Of a stretch of DNA of 64,000 bases, positions 41,645 through 49,448 are shown piece after piece. This DNA comes from Litorivicinus sp. GTDB taxonomy: Bacteria > Pseudomonadota > Gammaproteobacteria > Pseudomonadales > Litorivicinaceae. Where the stretch lies: contig JAOLBK010000001.1 of the NCBI GenBank assembly GCA_028339155.1, positions 124,001 to 188,000 on the forward strand. The letters are read 5' to 3'. Each line of letters opens with the position of its first letter. Within the stretch, counting starts at the first letter, position 1. The translations under genes and the position numbers were made by a program. Below the pieces are notes generated by a model, which was not told the origin of the DNA, did not search any database, and saw only the letters and a program-made list of their open reading frames with translations.

Positions 41645-42298
41645 ATGAATGAATTACAAGCAGATTATATTGTGGGCCCCGCTGGTAAACTTGAGATTAG
41701 TTCGTTTGGATGCAGTTTGCGGGAGCGTATGCCTGAGCAAGTATTGCTGCTTTTGCATCCGCATCCGCTTCACGGCGGAACTATGGGGAATAAAGTGATC
41801 ACAACAATTGCGCGAGCGGCTCGTGATAACGGGTTACCAGCAGTGGCTTTTAATTTCAGGGGGGCTGGTAATAGTGAGGGTGAATGGGATGGGGGTTATG
41901 GTGAGCTTGCAGATGCTGAAGCGGTAGTCTCGCATATGATCTCTGCGGGGGTGCGTGAAGTCCTTTTGGCTGGCTTTTCATTTGGTGGCTCGGTCGCCGC
42001 GCAATTGATATCTCGACTTCGGATAGGATTGCCGTCAGTGAAAGTTTCTGACTTAATTCAAGTAGCTCCAGCTATCGAAAGTTTTCCAGTGGATTTTAGT
42101 TGGGATGCAAGCATCCCAGTATTGGTGATTTTCAATCAAGATGATGAGGTCGTCTCTGCGGATGCTATGGCTGGATATGCTGCTTCGGTGGGTGCTTCCG
42201 CGAAGATCTACCCGACAGGCGGTCATTATTTTCATGGTCATTTGAGCCATCTCAAAAAAGTAGTTGTCACGCATTGGCGTGAACAGGGTTTCGCATGA
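41645..42298 (+). CDS. Alpha/beta hydrolase (COG2945-type)
   Basis: The 217-residue protein is a small alpha/beta hydrolase with the LLLHPHPLHGGTMGNKV block near residue 38, an NFRGAGNSEGEWD oxyanion/loop motif and the nucleophile elbow GFSFGG (Ser near 120). A late His in GGHYFHGH completes the triad. Family members are uncharacterised esterase-like proteins; the substrate is unknown. The stop overlaps the zapE start (ATGA). Confidence 0.88.
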   Translation: MNELQADYIVGPAGKLEISSFGCSLRERMPEQVLLLLHPHPLHGGTMGNKVITTIARAARDNGLPAVAFNFRGAGNSEGEWDGGYGELADAEAVVSHMISAGVREVLLAGFSFGGSVAAQLISRLRIGLPSVKVSDLIQVAPAIESFPVDFSWDASIPVLVIFNQDDEVVSADAMAGYAASVGASAKIYPTGGHYFHGHLSHLKKVVVTHWREQGFA

Positions 42299-43401
42299 TG
42301 CATCAAAAATTTGTGACAGATGTGTACGAGGAGTTAGTTCAGGCTGGTCAAATTAATTCTGATGAAAATCAGCGGTTAGTATTGGCCAAGTTGGAGGAAC
42401 TGCAAGTGACTCTTAATGTTCGTAAAGTCTGGAAAGGAGGGCGGCGGGGGTTATTTTTTAAGCAGCGTTGGGATACGCCCGCTACTGGCCTTTATCTTTG
42501 GGGCGGCGTAGGGCGCGGAAAAACCTTTTTGATGGACCTTTTTTTCGATTCTTTGTTATCAGGGACTGCCAGGAGATTGCATTTTCATCGTTTTATGAAT
42601 GAAGTGCATCAGAAATTAAGCGAGCTGCAGGGCACGGAAAACCCGCTTGAACTCATTGCTGAAGAGTTCGCTCGGCAGGTAAAGGTCCTATGTTTCGACG
42701 AATTCTTTGTATCTGATATTGCTGATGCCATGATTTTGGGCACTTTACTTGAGGCCCTATTTCGTCGTGGTATTTCTTTGGTGGCGACTAGCAATTTAGT
42801 ACCCGAGAATCTTTATAAAGATGGACTCCAACGAGATCGTTTTTTGCCTGCGATCAAGCTCATCAATAAACACTGCAAGGTGGTAAATCTTGATTCAGGG
42901 ACCGATTACCGCCTGAGGAATTTAGAGTCCGCATGTCTGTACTATAGTGTTTCTGATAGTTCTACACTAGATGCTATTAGGACATCGGTACTGTTACTGG
43001 CACCAGAAGCTTGCAGGAGTGAAGCGGCCTGCATTGAAATAAATCGTCGACAATTGCCGGTCTGCTTTGTTGCAAAAGACGTGGTTTGGTTTGACTTTGG
43101 TGTTATCTGCGGTCCAGGGCGAGCGGCGCCTGACTATATTGAGGTCGCGCGTATATTCCATACGGTCGTGATAACAGGAGTTACTAAATTTACTGTTTCT
43201 GGGGGTGATATGACTCGCAGGTGGCTGCATCTGATAGATGAATTCTACGACCGTAGTGTCAAACTAATTATCGGGGCAGATACGCCGCTCGACGAACTGT
43301 GCTCCGGCCCTAACCTTGCGTTTGAGGTTGATCGTTGTCGCTCGAGACTAATAGAGATGCAGTCGTTCGATTACCTTGAACGGCCTCATCAGCCAGAATA
43401 A
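42295..43401 (+). CDS. zapE: Cell division ATPase ZapE (AFG1 family)
   Basis: ZapE is an AAA-type ATPase of the AFG1/LACE1 family that associates with the Z-ring under stress. The 368-residue protein has Walker A WGGVGRGKTFLMDLF (about residues 69-83), the LHFHRFM segment and Walker B VLCFDEFFVSDIADAMIL. A second ATG three bases downstream is possible. It overlaps the hydrolase gene by 4 bases and precedes the rplM promoter. Confidence 0.94.
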   Translation: MMHQKFVTDVYEELVQAGQINSDENQRLVLAKLEELQVTLNVRKVWKGGRRGLFFKQRWDTPATGLYLWGGVGRGKTFLMDLFFDSLLSGTARRLHFHRFMNEVHQKLSELQGTENPLELIAEEFARQVKVLCFDEFFVSDIADAMILGTLLEALFRRGISLVATSNLVPENLYKDGLQRDRFLPAIKLINKHCKVVNLDSGTDYRLRNLESACLYYSVSDSSTLDAIRTSVLLLAPEACRSEAACIEINRRQLPVCFVAKDVVWFDFGVICGPGRAAPDYIEVARIFHTVVITGVTKFTVSGGDMTRRWLHLIDEFYDRSVKLIIGADTPLDELCSGPNLAFEVDRCRSRLIEMQSFDYLERPHQPE

Positions 43402-43412
43402 TGAAAAGACTG

Positions 43413-43441
43413 TTGCGAAATCCTGGGTCCATCTCTATAAT
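43413..43441 (+). promoter_or_regulatory. Strong sigma-70-type promoter of rplM-rpsI
   Basis: TTGCGA at 43413-43418 and a perfect TATAAT at 43436-43441 are separated by exactly 17 bases. The GC-rich stretch CCGCCGC directly after the -10 is the discriminator type associated with stringent control of ribosomal operons; that regulatory reading is inference. The predicted start is near 43448, about 40 bases before the rplM ATG. Confidence 0.75.
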
Positions 43442-43488
43442 CCGCCGCTCTTTGGGACTTTTAAAAGCCGTTTAAGGCATTGTGGAAT

Positions 43489-43920
43489 ATGAAGACGATA
43501 AGCGCAAAATCAGAAACCGTACAGCATGACTGGTATGTAATCGATGCCGACGGCCTAACTCTCGGTCGTTTAGCAACCGAACTCGCTCGTCGCCTACGCG
43601 GTAAGCATAAGACGGAATATACTCCGCACGTTGATACTGGCGACTTTATGGTTGTGGTGAACGCTGCTAAGGTGAGGGTTACCGGAAAGAAATCAACTGA
43701 CAAGATTTACTACCGACATACTGGCCATCCTGGTGGCTTGAAAGAGGCAAATTTCACTCAGATGATTGAGCGTTCTCCAGAAAGAGTGGTTGAGTTAGCT
43801 GTCAAGGGTATGCTTCCTCGTAACCCACTCGGTCGTGCGATGTATCGTAAGTTAAAAGTATATGCTGGTAATGAGCATCCCCATGACGCGCAGCAACCCC
43901 AAACATTGTCTTTATCATAG
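43489..43920 (+). CDS. rplM: 50S ribosomal protein L13
   Basis: L13 is an early-assembly protein of the large subunit. The ATG at 43489 gives 143 residues, starting [20 protein letters not shown] in line with the E. coli protein. It contains [22 protein letters not shown] and the [20 protein letters not shown] block. An in-frame TTG three codons upstream is less likely. It lies 10 bases before rpsI. Confidence 0.99.
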   Translation: MKTISAKSETVQHDWYVIDADGLTLGRLATELARRLRGKHKTEYTPHVDTGDFMVVVNAAKVRVTGKKSTDKIYYRHTGHPGGLKEANFTQMIERSPERVVELAVKGMLPRNPLGRAMYRKLKVYAGNEHPHDAQQPQTLSLS

Positions 43921-43930
43921 GATACTCGAT

Positions 43931-44323
43931 ATGGCTTCTACACAGAATTATGGAACAGGACGCAGAAAGACATCGACGGCTCGTGTATTTATGCGCCCTG
44001 GATCCGGGCAAATATCCATCAATGGTAAAGGGCTCGGTGAGTACTTTGGTCGTCAAACGTCTCAAATGGTGGTTCGCCAGCCTCTTGAATTGGTTAAAAT
44101 GACTGATAAATTTGATTTGGTTGTTACCGTCGTGGGTGGGGGAGCATCAGGTCAAGCCGGTGCAATTCGCCATGGAATTACCCGTGCTCTTCTTGATTAT
44201 GATGACACACTCAAGGGTGATCTTCGTCGGGCTGGCTATGTGACGCGTGATGCGCGTGAGGTGGAGCGTAAAAAAGTTGGCTTGAGAAAGGCGCGGAAGC
44301 GGCCACAATTTTCTAAGCGTTAA
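43931..44323 (+). CDS. rpsI: 30S ribosomal protein S9
   Basis: S9 sits in the 30S head and its basic C-terminal tail (here RPQFSKR) contacts P-site tRNA. The 130-residue protein has [20 protein letters not shown] near the start and [15 protein letters not shown] in the middle. ATG 43931 follows an AGGA site; a longer frame from 43862 inside rplM is not credible. A strong terminator follows the gene. Confidence 0.99.
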   Translation: MASTQNYGTGRRKTSTARVFMRPGSGQISINGKGLGEYFGRQTSQMVVRQPLELVKMTDKFDLVVTVVGGGASGQAGAIRHGITRALLDYDDTLKGDLRRAGYVTRDAREVERKKVGLRKARKRPQFSKR

Positions 44324-44337
44324 GTAGCAACGCATTG

Positions 44338-44362
44338 AAAACCCGCTAAGGCGGGTTTTTTT
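44338..44362 (+). terminator. Rho-independent terminator after rpsI
   Basis: A 9-bp stem AAAACCCGC / GCGGGTTTT with a TAAG tetraloop is followed directly by a T run. It ends the rplM-rpsI transcript before the petABC promoter. Confidence 0.92.
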
Positions 44363-44410
44363 ATGACTATAAGAATGCGTAAATTACTATTGCTAAATGT
44401 CATAAGAAGC

Positions 44411-44439
44411 TTGCTTGCCCGCGCCTCAAACTCTAGAAT
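44411..44439 (+). promoter_or_regulatory. Candidate sigma-70 promoter of petABC
   Basis: TTGCTT at 44411-44416 and TAGAAT at 44434-44439 are separated by 17 bases. They lie between the rpsI terminator and petA, with the predicted start about 38 bases before the petA ATG. No other gene could drive petABC after the terminator, which supports a promoter here. Confidence 0.6.
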
Positions 44440-44483
44440 CCAAGCGGCAAATTAGTCTTAAACTACTCTCAAAGGACACATTA

Positions 44484-45095
44484 ATGGCGGATGCAGTCGT
44501 AAACATTGAGGATCAACCTGAAGCCTCCCGGCGCAAATTCCTAATAGGTGTAACTTCTGCGCTTGGCGCTGTTGGAGCTATTGGTGTTGCCACTCCTTTT
44601 GTGGCGTCTTGGAATCCGAGTGCTAAAGCAAAAGCTGCCGGCGCACCAGTTAAGATAGATATTTCTAAGGTCCGCCCAGGGGAGCAAGTTCGTGCAGAAT
44701 GGCGTGGTAAACCAGTATTTATTTTGCACCGCACGCCTGAAATGCTTGCGGGGCTGGCAAAACTCACTCCTATGGTAGCCGATCCGAATAGTGAAGAGCC
44801 GCAACAGCCAGTCTATGCAGTTAATGAAGCCCGCTCGATTAAGCCCGAGATTGCAATCATTGTTGGTATTTGCACTCATCTTGGCTGTTCGCCCCAGTTT
44901 CGCCCTGAATTAGCGCCTGCTGATTTGGGTGATGATTGGATGGGCGGGTATTTTTGTCCTTGTCACGGCTCCAAGTTTGATTTGGCCGGTCGTGTATACA
45001 GAGGTGTACCTGCGCCAACAAATCTTATAGTCCCTCCCCATAAATATGAGAGCGATAGTGTTGTGATTATTGGTGTTGATGAGGAGATAGCCTAA
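44484..45095 (+). CDS. petA: Ubiquinol-cytochrome c reductase Rieske iron-sulfur subunit
   Basis: The Rieske subunit carries electrons from ubiquinol to cytochrome c1 in the bc1 complex. From ATG 44484 (AAGGA upstream) it has 203 residues. A twin-arginine motif SRRKFLIG precedes the N-terminal membrane anchor (about 20-45). The two [2Fe-2S] ligand boxes CTHLGC and CPCHGS lie in the C-terminal half. A longer frame from 44415 is unlikely because it starts inside the promoter region. It overlaps petB by one base (TAATG). Confidence 0.97.
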   Translation: MADAVVNIEDQPEASRRKFLIGVTSALGAVGAIGVATPFVASWNPSAKAKAAGAPVKIDISKVRPGEQVRAEWRGKPVFILHRTPEMLAGLAKLTPMVADPNSEEPQQPVYAVNEARSIKPEIAIIVGICTHLGCSPQFRPELAPADLGDDWMGGYFCPCHGSKFDLAGRVYRGVPAPTNLIVPPHKYESDSVVIIGVDEEIA

Positions 45096-46348
45096 TGGGA
45101 CTTAGAGTAACAGAAGCTAAGGGCTTACTTGGCTGGATAGATCAGCGGCTACCTATTATAGATGCTTACAATAAGCATCTGGCTCAGTACTGGACTCCGA
45201 AAAATTTTAATGTATTTTATTTTTTTGGATCTTTAGCGCTCTTGGTGCTTGTGAATCAGATCTTGACTGGAATTTGGTTGACCATGAGCTACGAGCCGAG
45301 CGCGGAAGGGGCGTTTGCGTCTGTTGAATATATTATGCGTGATGTGGAAATGGGTTGGGTGATTCGTTATATGCACTCTACCGGCGCCTCCGCATTTTTC
45401 ATAGTTGTTTATCTCCATATGCTAAGAGGTATTATGTATGGCTCTTACCAAAAGCCACGTGAGTTGATTTGGATTTTTGGGATGACGATTTATTTGGTTT
45501 TGATGGCCGAGGCCTTTATGGGCTATTTGTTACCCTGGGGTCAGATGTCATATTGGGGCGCGCAGGTCATTGTTTCCTTATTCTCAGCCATTCCTCTGAT
45601 TGGGGAGGATCTGGCACAATGGGTTCGTGGTGATTATCTCATCAGTGGAATCACGCTGAATCGCTTTTTCGCTTTGCATGTTATTGCTTTGCCATTGGTC
45701 ATAGTCGGACTTGTGGTTCTACATATACTGGCTCTTCATGAAGTGGGATCGAATAACCCAGACGGTATTGAAATTAAAGATACAAAAGATGCCAATGGTA
45801 AGCCTTTAGACGGAATTGCATTTCATCCTTATTACACGGTGAAAGACATAGTGGGTGTTGCAGTATTTTTGTTTGTTTTCTGTGTAGTGTTGTTTTTCTT
45901 CCCTGAGATGGGTGGCTATTTTATCGAGCATGCAAATTTTGAACCAGCCAATGCTCTTAAGACACCTGAGCATATTGCTCCAGTTTGGTATTTCACTCCC
46001 TTTTACGCGATGTTGAGGGCCATAACCTTTCCTATGTTCGGATTGGATGCAAAATTCTGGGGTGTTGTCGTTATGGGAGCGGCGATTGCAATCCTATTTG
46101 TATTGCCATGGCTCGATCGTAGCCCTGTGCGATCTATGCGCTACAAGGGTAATTTATCAAAAATCATGCTGGCATTGTTCTGCTTGGCATTCGTAACGCT
46201 TGGCGTTCTGGGTTCATTGCCCTCGACACCGATCCGAACTGCAGTAGCACAGGCTGGAACGCTGATTTATTTTTTATTCTTTTTTGCCATGCCTTGGTAC
46301 TCGCGCTGGGAGTCTACTAAGGCAGTGCCGGAGAGGGTTACCAAATGA
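45095..46348 (+). CDS. petB: Cytochrome b of the bc1 complex
   Basis: Cytochrome b carries the two haems and both quinone sites of complex III. The 417-residue protein has eight or so membrane helices, the haem histidines in MHSTGASAFFIVVYLHML (Qo side helix B) and the helix D region with FFALHVIALPLVIVGLVVLH. It also has the Qo-site motif TPEHIAPVWYF, which contains the PEW-equivalent. It is coupled to petA and petC by 1- and 4-base overlaps. Confidence 0.99.
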   Translation: MGLRVTEAKGLLGWIDQRLPIIDAYNKHLAQYWTPKNFNVFYFFGSLALLVLVNQILTGIWLTMSYEPSAEGAFASVEYIMRDVEMGWVIRYMHSTGASAFFIVVYLHMLRGIMYGSYQKPRELIWIFGMTIYLVLMAEAFMGYLLPWGQMSYWGAQVIVSLFSAIPLIGEDLAQWVRGDYLISGITLNRFFALHVIALPLVIVGLVVLHILALHEVGSNNPDGIEIKDTKDANGKPLDGIAFHPYYTVKDIVGVAVFLFVFCVVLFFFPEMGGYFIEHANFEPANALKTPEHIAPVWYFTPFYAMLRAITFPMFGLDAKFWGVVVMGAAIAILFVLPWLDRSPVRSMRYKGNLSKIMLALFCLAFVTLGVLGSLPSTPIRTAVAQAGTLIYFLFFFAMPWYSRWESTKAVPERVTK

Positions 46349-47103
46349 AGATTTTTGTCGCTTTAAGTTTTTTATTTGCTAACTCTATGGCGTTCGCCGC
46401 GGGCGGTGTTGGCTATCCTCTAGAGGATATAACGCCAAATTATAAGGATAAGGCGTCACTTCAGCGAGGCCTTGCGACGTTCTCTCATTATTGTATGGGT
46501 TGTCATTCTATTGGTTACCAGCGTTACGAGCGAACAGCGTCCGACTTAGGGATCGAAATTGACGTAATGTTAGAAACCGTTATTCCCTCAGATAAGAAGA
46601 TCGGAGACTTGGGTACTATAGCTATGCCGGCTGCTGGCGCAGCAGAATGGTTCGGGGCTCCTCCCCCCGATTTATCGCTAGTTACCCGAAAGCGATCGCC
46701 GGAGTGGGTATATACTTATATGAAGACTTTTTACTCAGACCCTGCGCGACCATTGGGTGTAAATAATAAAGTATTTCCAAAGGTCGGGATGCCGCATGTT
46801 CTTGAGCCGCTTCAAGGTATCCAGCTCGCTATATGTGATGCTGGAATAAACACCGATCTAGCATCAGGCGAGTCAATTACCGAGGACCAATGTGATACCC
46901 TAGAAATTGTTGAGGGTTCTGGAACTTTAAGCGACACAGAGTACAGTCGATTGATCTACGATCTGGTAAACTTTCTTGAATACATAGGAGAGCCTTCTAA
47001 AGCTCAGTCGCATAAAATGGGGCTTTATGTCCTGCTTTTCTTAATGCTCTTTTTTGTTTTTGCATATCTACTGAAGCGCGAATACTGGAAAGATGTTCAT
47101 TAA
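46345..47103 (+). CDS. petC: Cytochrome c1
   Basis: Cytochrome c1 accepts electrons from the Rieske protein and passes them to soluble cytochrome c. The 252-residue protein has a signal peptide (MKIFVALSFLFANSMAFA), the haem c motif CMGCH (Cys50, Cys53, His54), a distal methionine candidate in the PKVGMPHVLEPLQG segment, and a C-terminal membrane anchor (about 225-245). The ATG overlaps the petB stop (ATGA). Confidence 0.97.
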   Translation: MKIFVALSFLFANSMAFAAGGVGYPLEDITPNYKDKASLQRGLATFSHYCMGCHSIGYQRYERTASDLGIEIDVMLETVIPSDKKIGDLGTIAMPAAGAAEWFGAPPPDLSLVTRKRSPEWVYTYMKTFYSDPARPLGVNNKVFPKVGMPHVLEPLQGIQLAICDAGINTDLASGESITEDQCDTLEIVEGSGTLSDTEYSRLIYDLVNFLEYIGEPSKAQSHKMGLYVLLFLMLFFVFAYLLKREYWKDVH

Positions 47104-47178
47104 TTTGAGTGCGGTAGGATGACCTGAGGACAGCTAGGTTCTGGCTGTCTGTCTGTATAACCGGAGAATAAATTACTT

Positions 47179-47814
47179 ATGTCACTTGTGACCAAACGTT
47201 CCACTATGACTTTTTTTTCTGATCCAACGGATCATTTATCACATCGCGTTCGGATCGTACTCGCTGAAAAAGGTGTTACGGTCGATGTAATTGATTGTGA
47301 TCCTGATGGTGTGCCAGCAGAAGTATCTGAGATCAATCCGTACAATAATTTACCGACGCTTTTAGATCGTGATCTAGTGCTCTATGAACCAAATATTATG
47401 ATGGAGTATCTCGATGAGCGCTTTCCTCATCCCCCATTGTTGCCGGTTTATCCGGTTGCCCGTGGTAATGCCCGCATGTTTTTGCACCGCATTGAGAAAG
47501 AATGGACTCCGTTGATTCGCATCATTGAAACAGCGAAACGTAATAATAAGCGTTCCCCCTCTGCAGTTAAGGAACTGAAAGAGCAGTTAACATCTGTAGC
47601 TCCGATTTTTGAAGAAATGCCTCATTTTATGAGTGAAGAATTTTCACTTGTTGATTGTGCTGTAGCTCCAATTCTGTGGCGTCTTCCGTATTTGGGAATC
47701 GAGTTGGTTACCAAGCAAACCCGCGGACTTCAGGATTATCAATACAGGATGTTTAACCGAGAGTCATTTCAGGCAAGTTTGTCCGAATCTGAGCTTGAAA
47801 TGCCGCGTAACTGA
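47179..47814 (+). CDS. sspA: Stringent starvation protein A
   Basis: SspA is a glutathione transferase-fold protein that binds RNA polymerase and alters transcription in stationary phase. The 211-residue protein has the thioredoxin-like N-terminal domain (FFSDPTDHLSHRVRIVLAEK), the NPYNNLPTLLDRDLVLYE segment and an all-helical C-terminal domain from about residue 90. GGAG lies 11 bases before the ATG. It overlaps sspB by one base (TGATG). Confidence 0.96.
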   Translation: MSLVTKRSTMTFFSDPTDHLSHRVRIVLAEKGVTVDVIDCDPDGVPAEVSEINPYNNLPTLLDRDLVLYEPNIMMEYLDERFPHPPLLPVYPVARGNARMFLHRIEKEWTPLIRIIETAKRNNKRSPSAVKELKEQLTSVAPIFEEMPHFMSEEFSLVDCAVAPILWRLPYLGIELVTKQTRGLQDYQYRMFNRESFQASLSESELEMPRN

Positions 47815-48272
47815 TGGCTCTTGGCTCTTCTCGTGCGTATCTAGTTAAGGCTCTCTATGATTGGATTGTGGAGGGCGGAGAGGATCCTTACATAGTAGTT
47901 GACTGCAGCTATCCGGCAGTCGCAGTTCCTGAAAATCACGTGGACAATGGCCAAATAATTCTCAACTTAGCGCCGGCATCAATTGCCAGATTTATTATGG
48001 GCGACAGTTTTATAATTTTTCAGGCTCGTTTTGGTGGGATCCCTACTGAGATTAATGTGCCTTATGGCGCTATCTCAGCTATTTACGGTAAGCAGTCTGG
48101 CTTAGGTATGGCTTTTGGACAAGAGCCCGGTGGAGTGCCAGAGCAGCCCGGTGAGCAAAATAACGCGGGGCAAATTTTGGGCTCAATAGATTCAGATGAT
48201 TCAAGACAGTTAGAAGCTCCGAAGTCATTGAATCGACCAAATCTTAGGATTGTTAAGCTAGATGATAGCTAG
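47814..48272 (+). CDS. sspB: ClpXP adaptor SspB
   Basis: SspB tethers ssrA-tagged proteins to ClpXP. The 152-residue protein has the compact substrate-binding domain (YLVKALYDWIVEGGEDPYIVVD to about residue 110, with the FGGIPTEINVPYGAI segment). It then has a flexible acidic/Gly/Gln linker and a C-terminal ClpX-binding tail (RPNLRIVKLDDS) of the expected hydrophobic-basic type. Its end overlaps the dolP end by 4 bases. Confidence 0.96.
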   Translation: MALGSSRAYLVKALYDWIVEGGEDPYIVVDCSYPAVAVPENHVDNGQIILNLAPASIARFIMGDSFIIFQARFGGIPTEINVPYGAISAIYGKQSGLGMAFGQEPGGVPEQPGEQNNAGQILGSIDSDDSRQLEAPKSLNRPNLRIVKLDDS

Positions 48273-48844
48273 TCGATATACTCGAATGCACGCACAATGC
48301 GCTTGACGCCGCCGACTTTGCTTATTACGTTTTCTATTGCTGCTGCCTCTGTGTTGGTTACGAAACCCATAACGTACACGACGCTGTTTTCGGTGGTGAT
48401 TAGAGTTCGTTGATAGACCTCGCGATTCAAGTCCCTCAGGATCAAGGCTTTAACTTGAGCGGAAATTGTTAAGTCGTTAATTTCCGATATGACCGTGGCT
48501 TTTCCTGCTATTTCCAGCTGATTAATGACCTTTTTTACACCGCGATGCTGGGAGGTTACTTTTTCAGCGATCTCTCGCGATTCTTGTGATGCGACCTGCC
48601 CGGAAATTAAGACGACGCCATTGTAAACTTTGATATTTATATTACTCAATTTGAGCTCTGCTGATGCCTTTTTGAGGTTGACGGCGATCGCCACCTCGGC
48701 GGTTGCGTCATCAATAATTTTTCCGGCTGTTCTGCTCCCCCGGTTATCTGAAATGGGCTCTGATATCGTTGATTCGATAAGTGCCGCGCAACCGGAGACG
48801 GCCAAGCTTGTCACTAAAACGAGTGAGGCAGATAAATAGCGCAT
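48269..48844 (-). CDS. dolP: Dual-BON-domain outer membrane lipoprotein (DolP/YraP)
   Basis: DolP maintains outer membrane integrity by binding anionic phospholipids near the BAM complex. The 191-residue product has the lipobox LAVSGC with Cys19, followed by two BON domains: about 45-112 (VYNGVVLISGQVASQESREIA in the core) and about 120-190 (TENSVVYVMGFVTNTEAAAIE). It follows diaA by 13 bases, as in the lpoA-yraN-diaA-dolP locus of relatives. Confidence 0.93.
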   Translation of the reverse strand: MRYLSASLVLVTSLAVSGCAALIESTISEPISDNRGSRTAGKIIDDATAEVAIAVNLKKASAELKLSNINIKVYNGVVLISGQVASQESREIAEKVTSQHRGVKKVINQLEIAGKATVISEINDLTISAQVKALILRDLNREVYQRTLITTENSVVYVMGFVTNTEAAAIENVISKVGGVKRIVRAFEYID

Positions 48845-48857
48845 TTATAAATCCTTT

Positions 48858-49448
48858 CTATCCAAAGATTTGTCGGTCGATTAATTCACCCAAGCAATGA
48901 ATCAAGAAAAGGTGTTGTTCACGGACAGTGGCTGGGTGGTCTGAGTCTACTCTAAGCTCAATATCCATGTAGTTTAGCAGAGGCCCTATTTCTCCGTTGC
49001 TACACCCGGTCAAAGCAATCACTGGTAATTCCAATTCGTGGGCTGAATTTATTGCTTGGATTACATTCCTACGAGTTTCTATGCCCGATACTACCATCAA
49101 ACAATCAGCCGCCTTACCCAGCGCTTTAATTTGTCGAGCATATTGACCGGATGTCGACTGATCATCCAGGGAGCTCATCATTACAGTATCTGCCGACAAT
49201 GCTATTACGGGTAAGCCTGGACGATCTCGTTCAAATTTATTCATCAGTTGCGCTGAAAAAATCTGGGCCAATGCAGTTGAAGAACCTGTTCCAAGGGCAA
49301 GAATTTTTCCATCATTTAAGAGAGCATTGGCAATAGTTGATGATGCTTTAACTAGAAGGGGAGTCAATTCATGGCACTGCTGCATTGCTTCAGTGACTTT
49401 TGCTATCCGCATAGCGACACACTCTTCTAGGACCCCTTTATCTTGCAT
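48858..49448 (-). CDS. diaA: SIS-domain protein DiaA
   Basis: DiaA is a SIS-fold homotetramer that binds DnaA and promotes timely replication initiation. The 196-residue protein aligns end to end with DiaA/GmhA: LLNDGKILALGTGSSTA near 45, FERDRPGLPVIALSADT and LIHCLGELIDRQIFG at the end. The glycine loop reads GTGSST, so it lacks the GNGGSA sequence of sugar isomerases, and a regulatory DiaA role is favoured over GmhA. It overlaps lpoA by 11 bases; yraN, usually between them, is missing. Confidence 0.85.
   Translation of the reverse strand: MQDKGVLEECVAMRIAKVTEAMQQCHELTPLLVKASSTIANALLNDGKILALGTGSSTALAQIFSAQLMNKFERDRPGLPVIALSADTVMMSSLDDQSTSGQYARQIKALGKAADCLMVVSGIETRRNVIQAINSAHELELPVIALTGCSNGEIGPLLNYMDIELRVDSDHPATVREQHLFLIHCLGELIDRQIFG

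Noticed and set aside
43862-43930. Extended N-terminus for rpsI
   Set aside because: It lies in the rplM end; S9 starts at the ATG at 43931 with a ribosome binding site and a family-typical sequence.
44415-44483. Extended N-terminus for petA
   Set aside because: It would begin within the predicted promoter, while the ATG at 44484 has AAGGA upstream and gives the normal Rieske length.
47129-47149. Hairpin GACAGC/GCTGTC between petC and sspA as a terminator
   Set aside because: The stem is only six pairs with a nine-base loop, and no T run follows. It may only be a chance inverted repeat.
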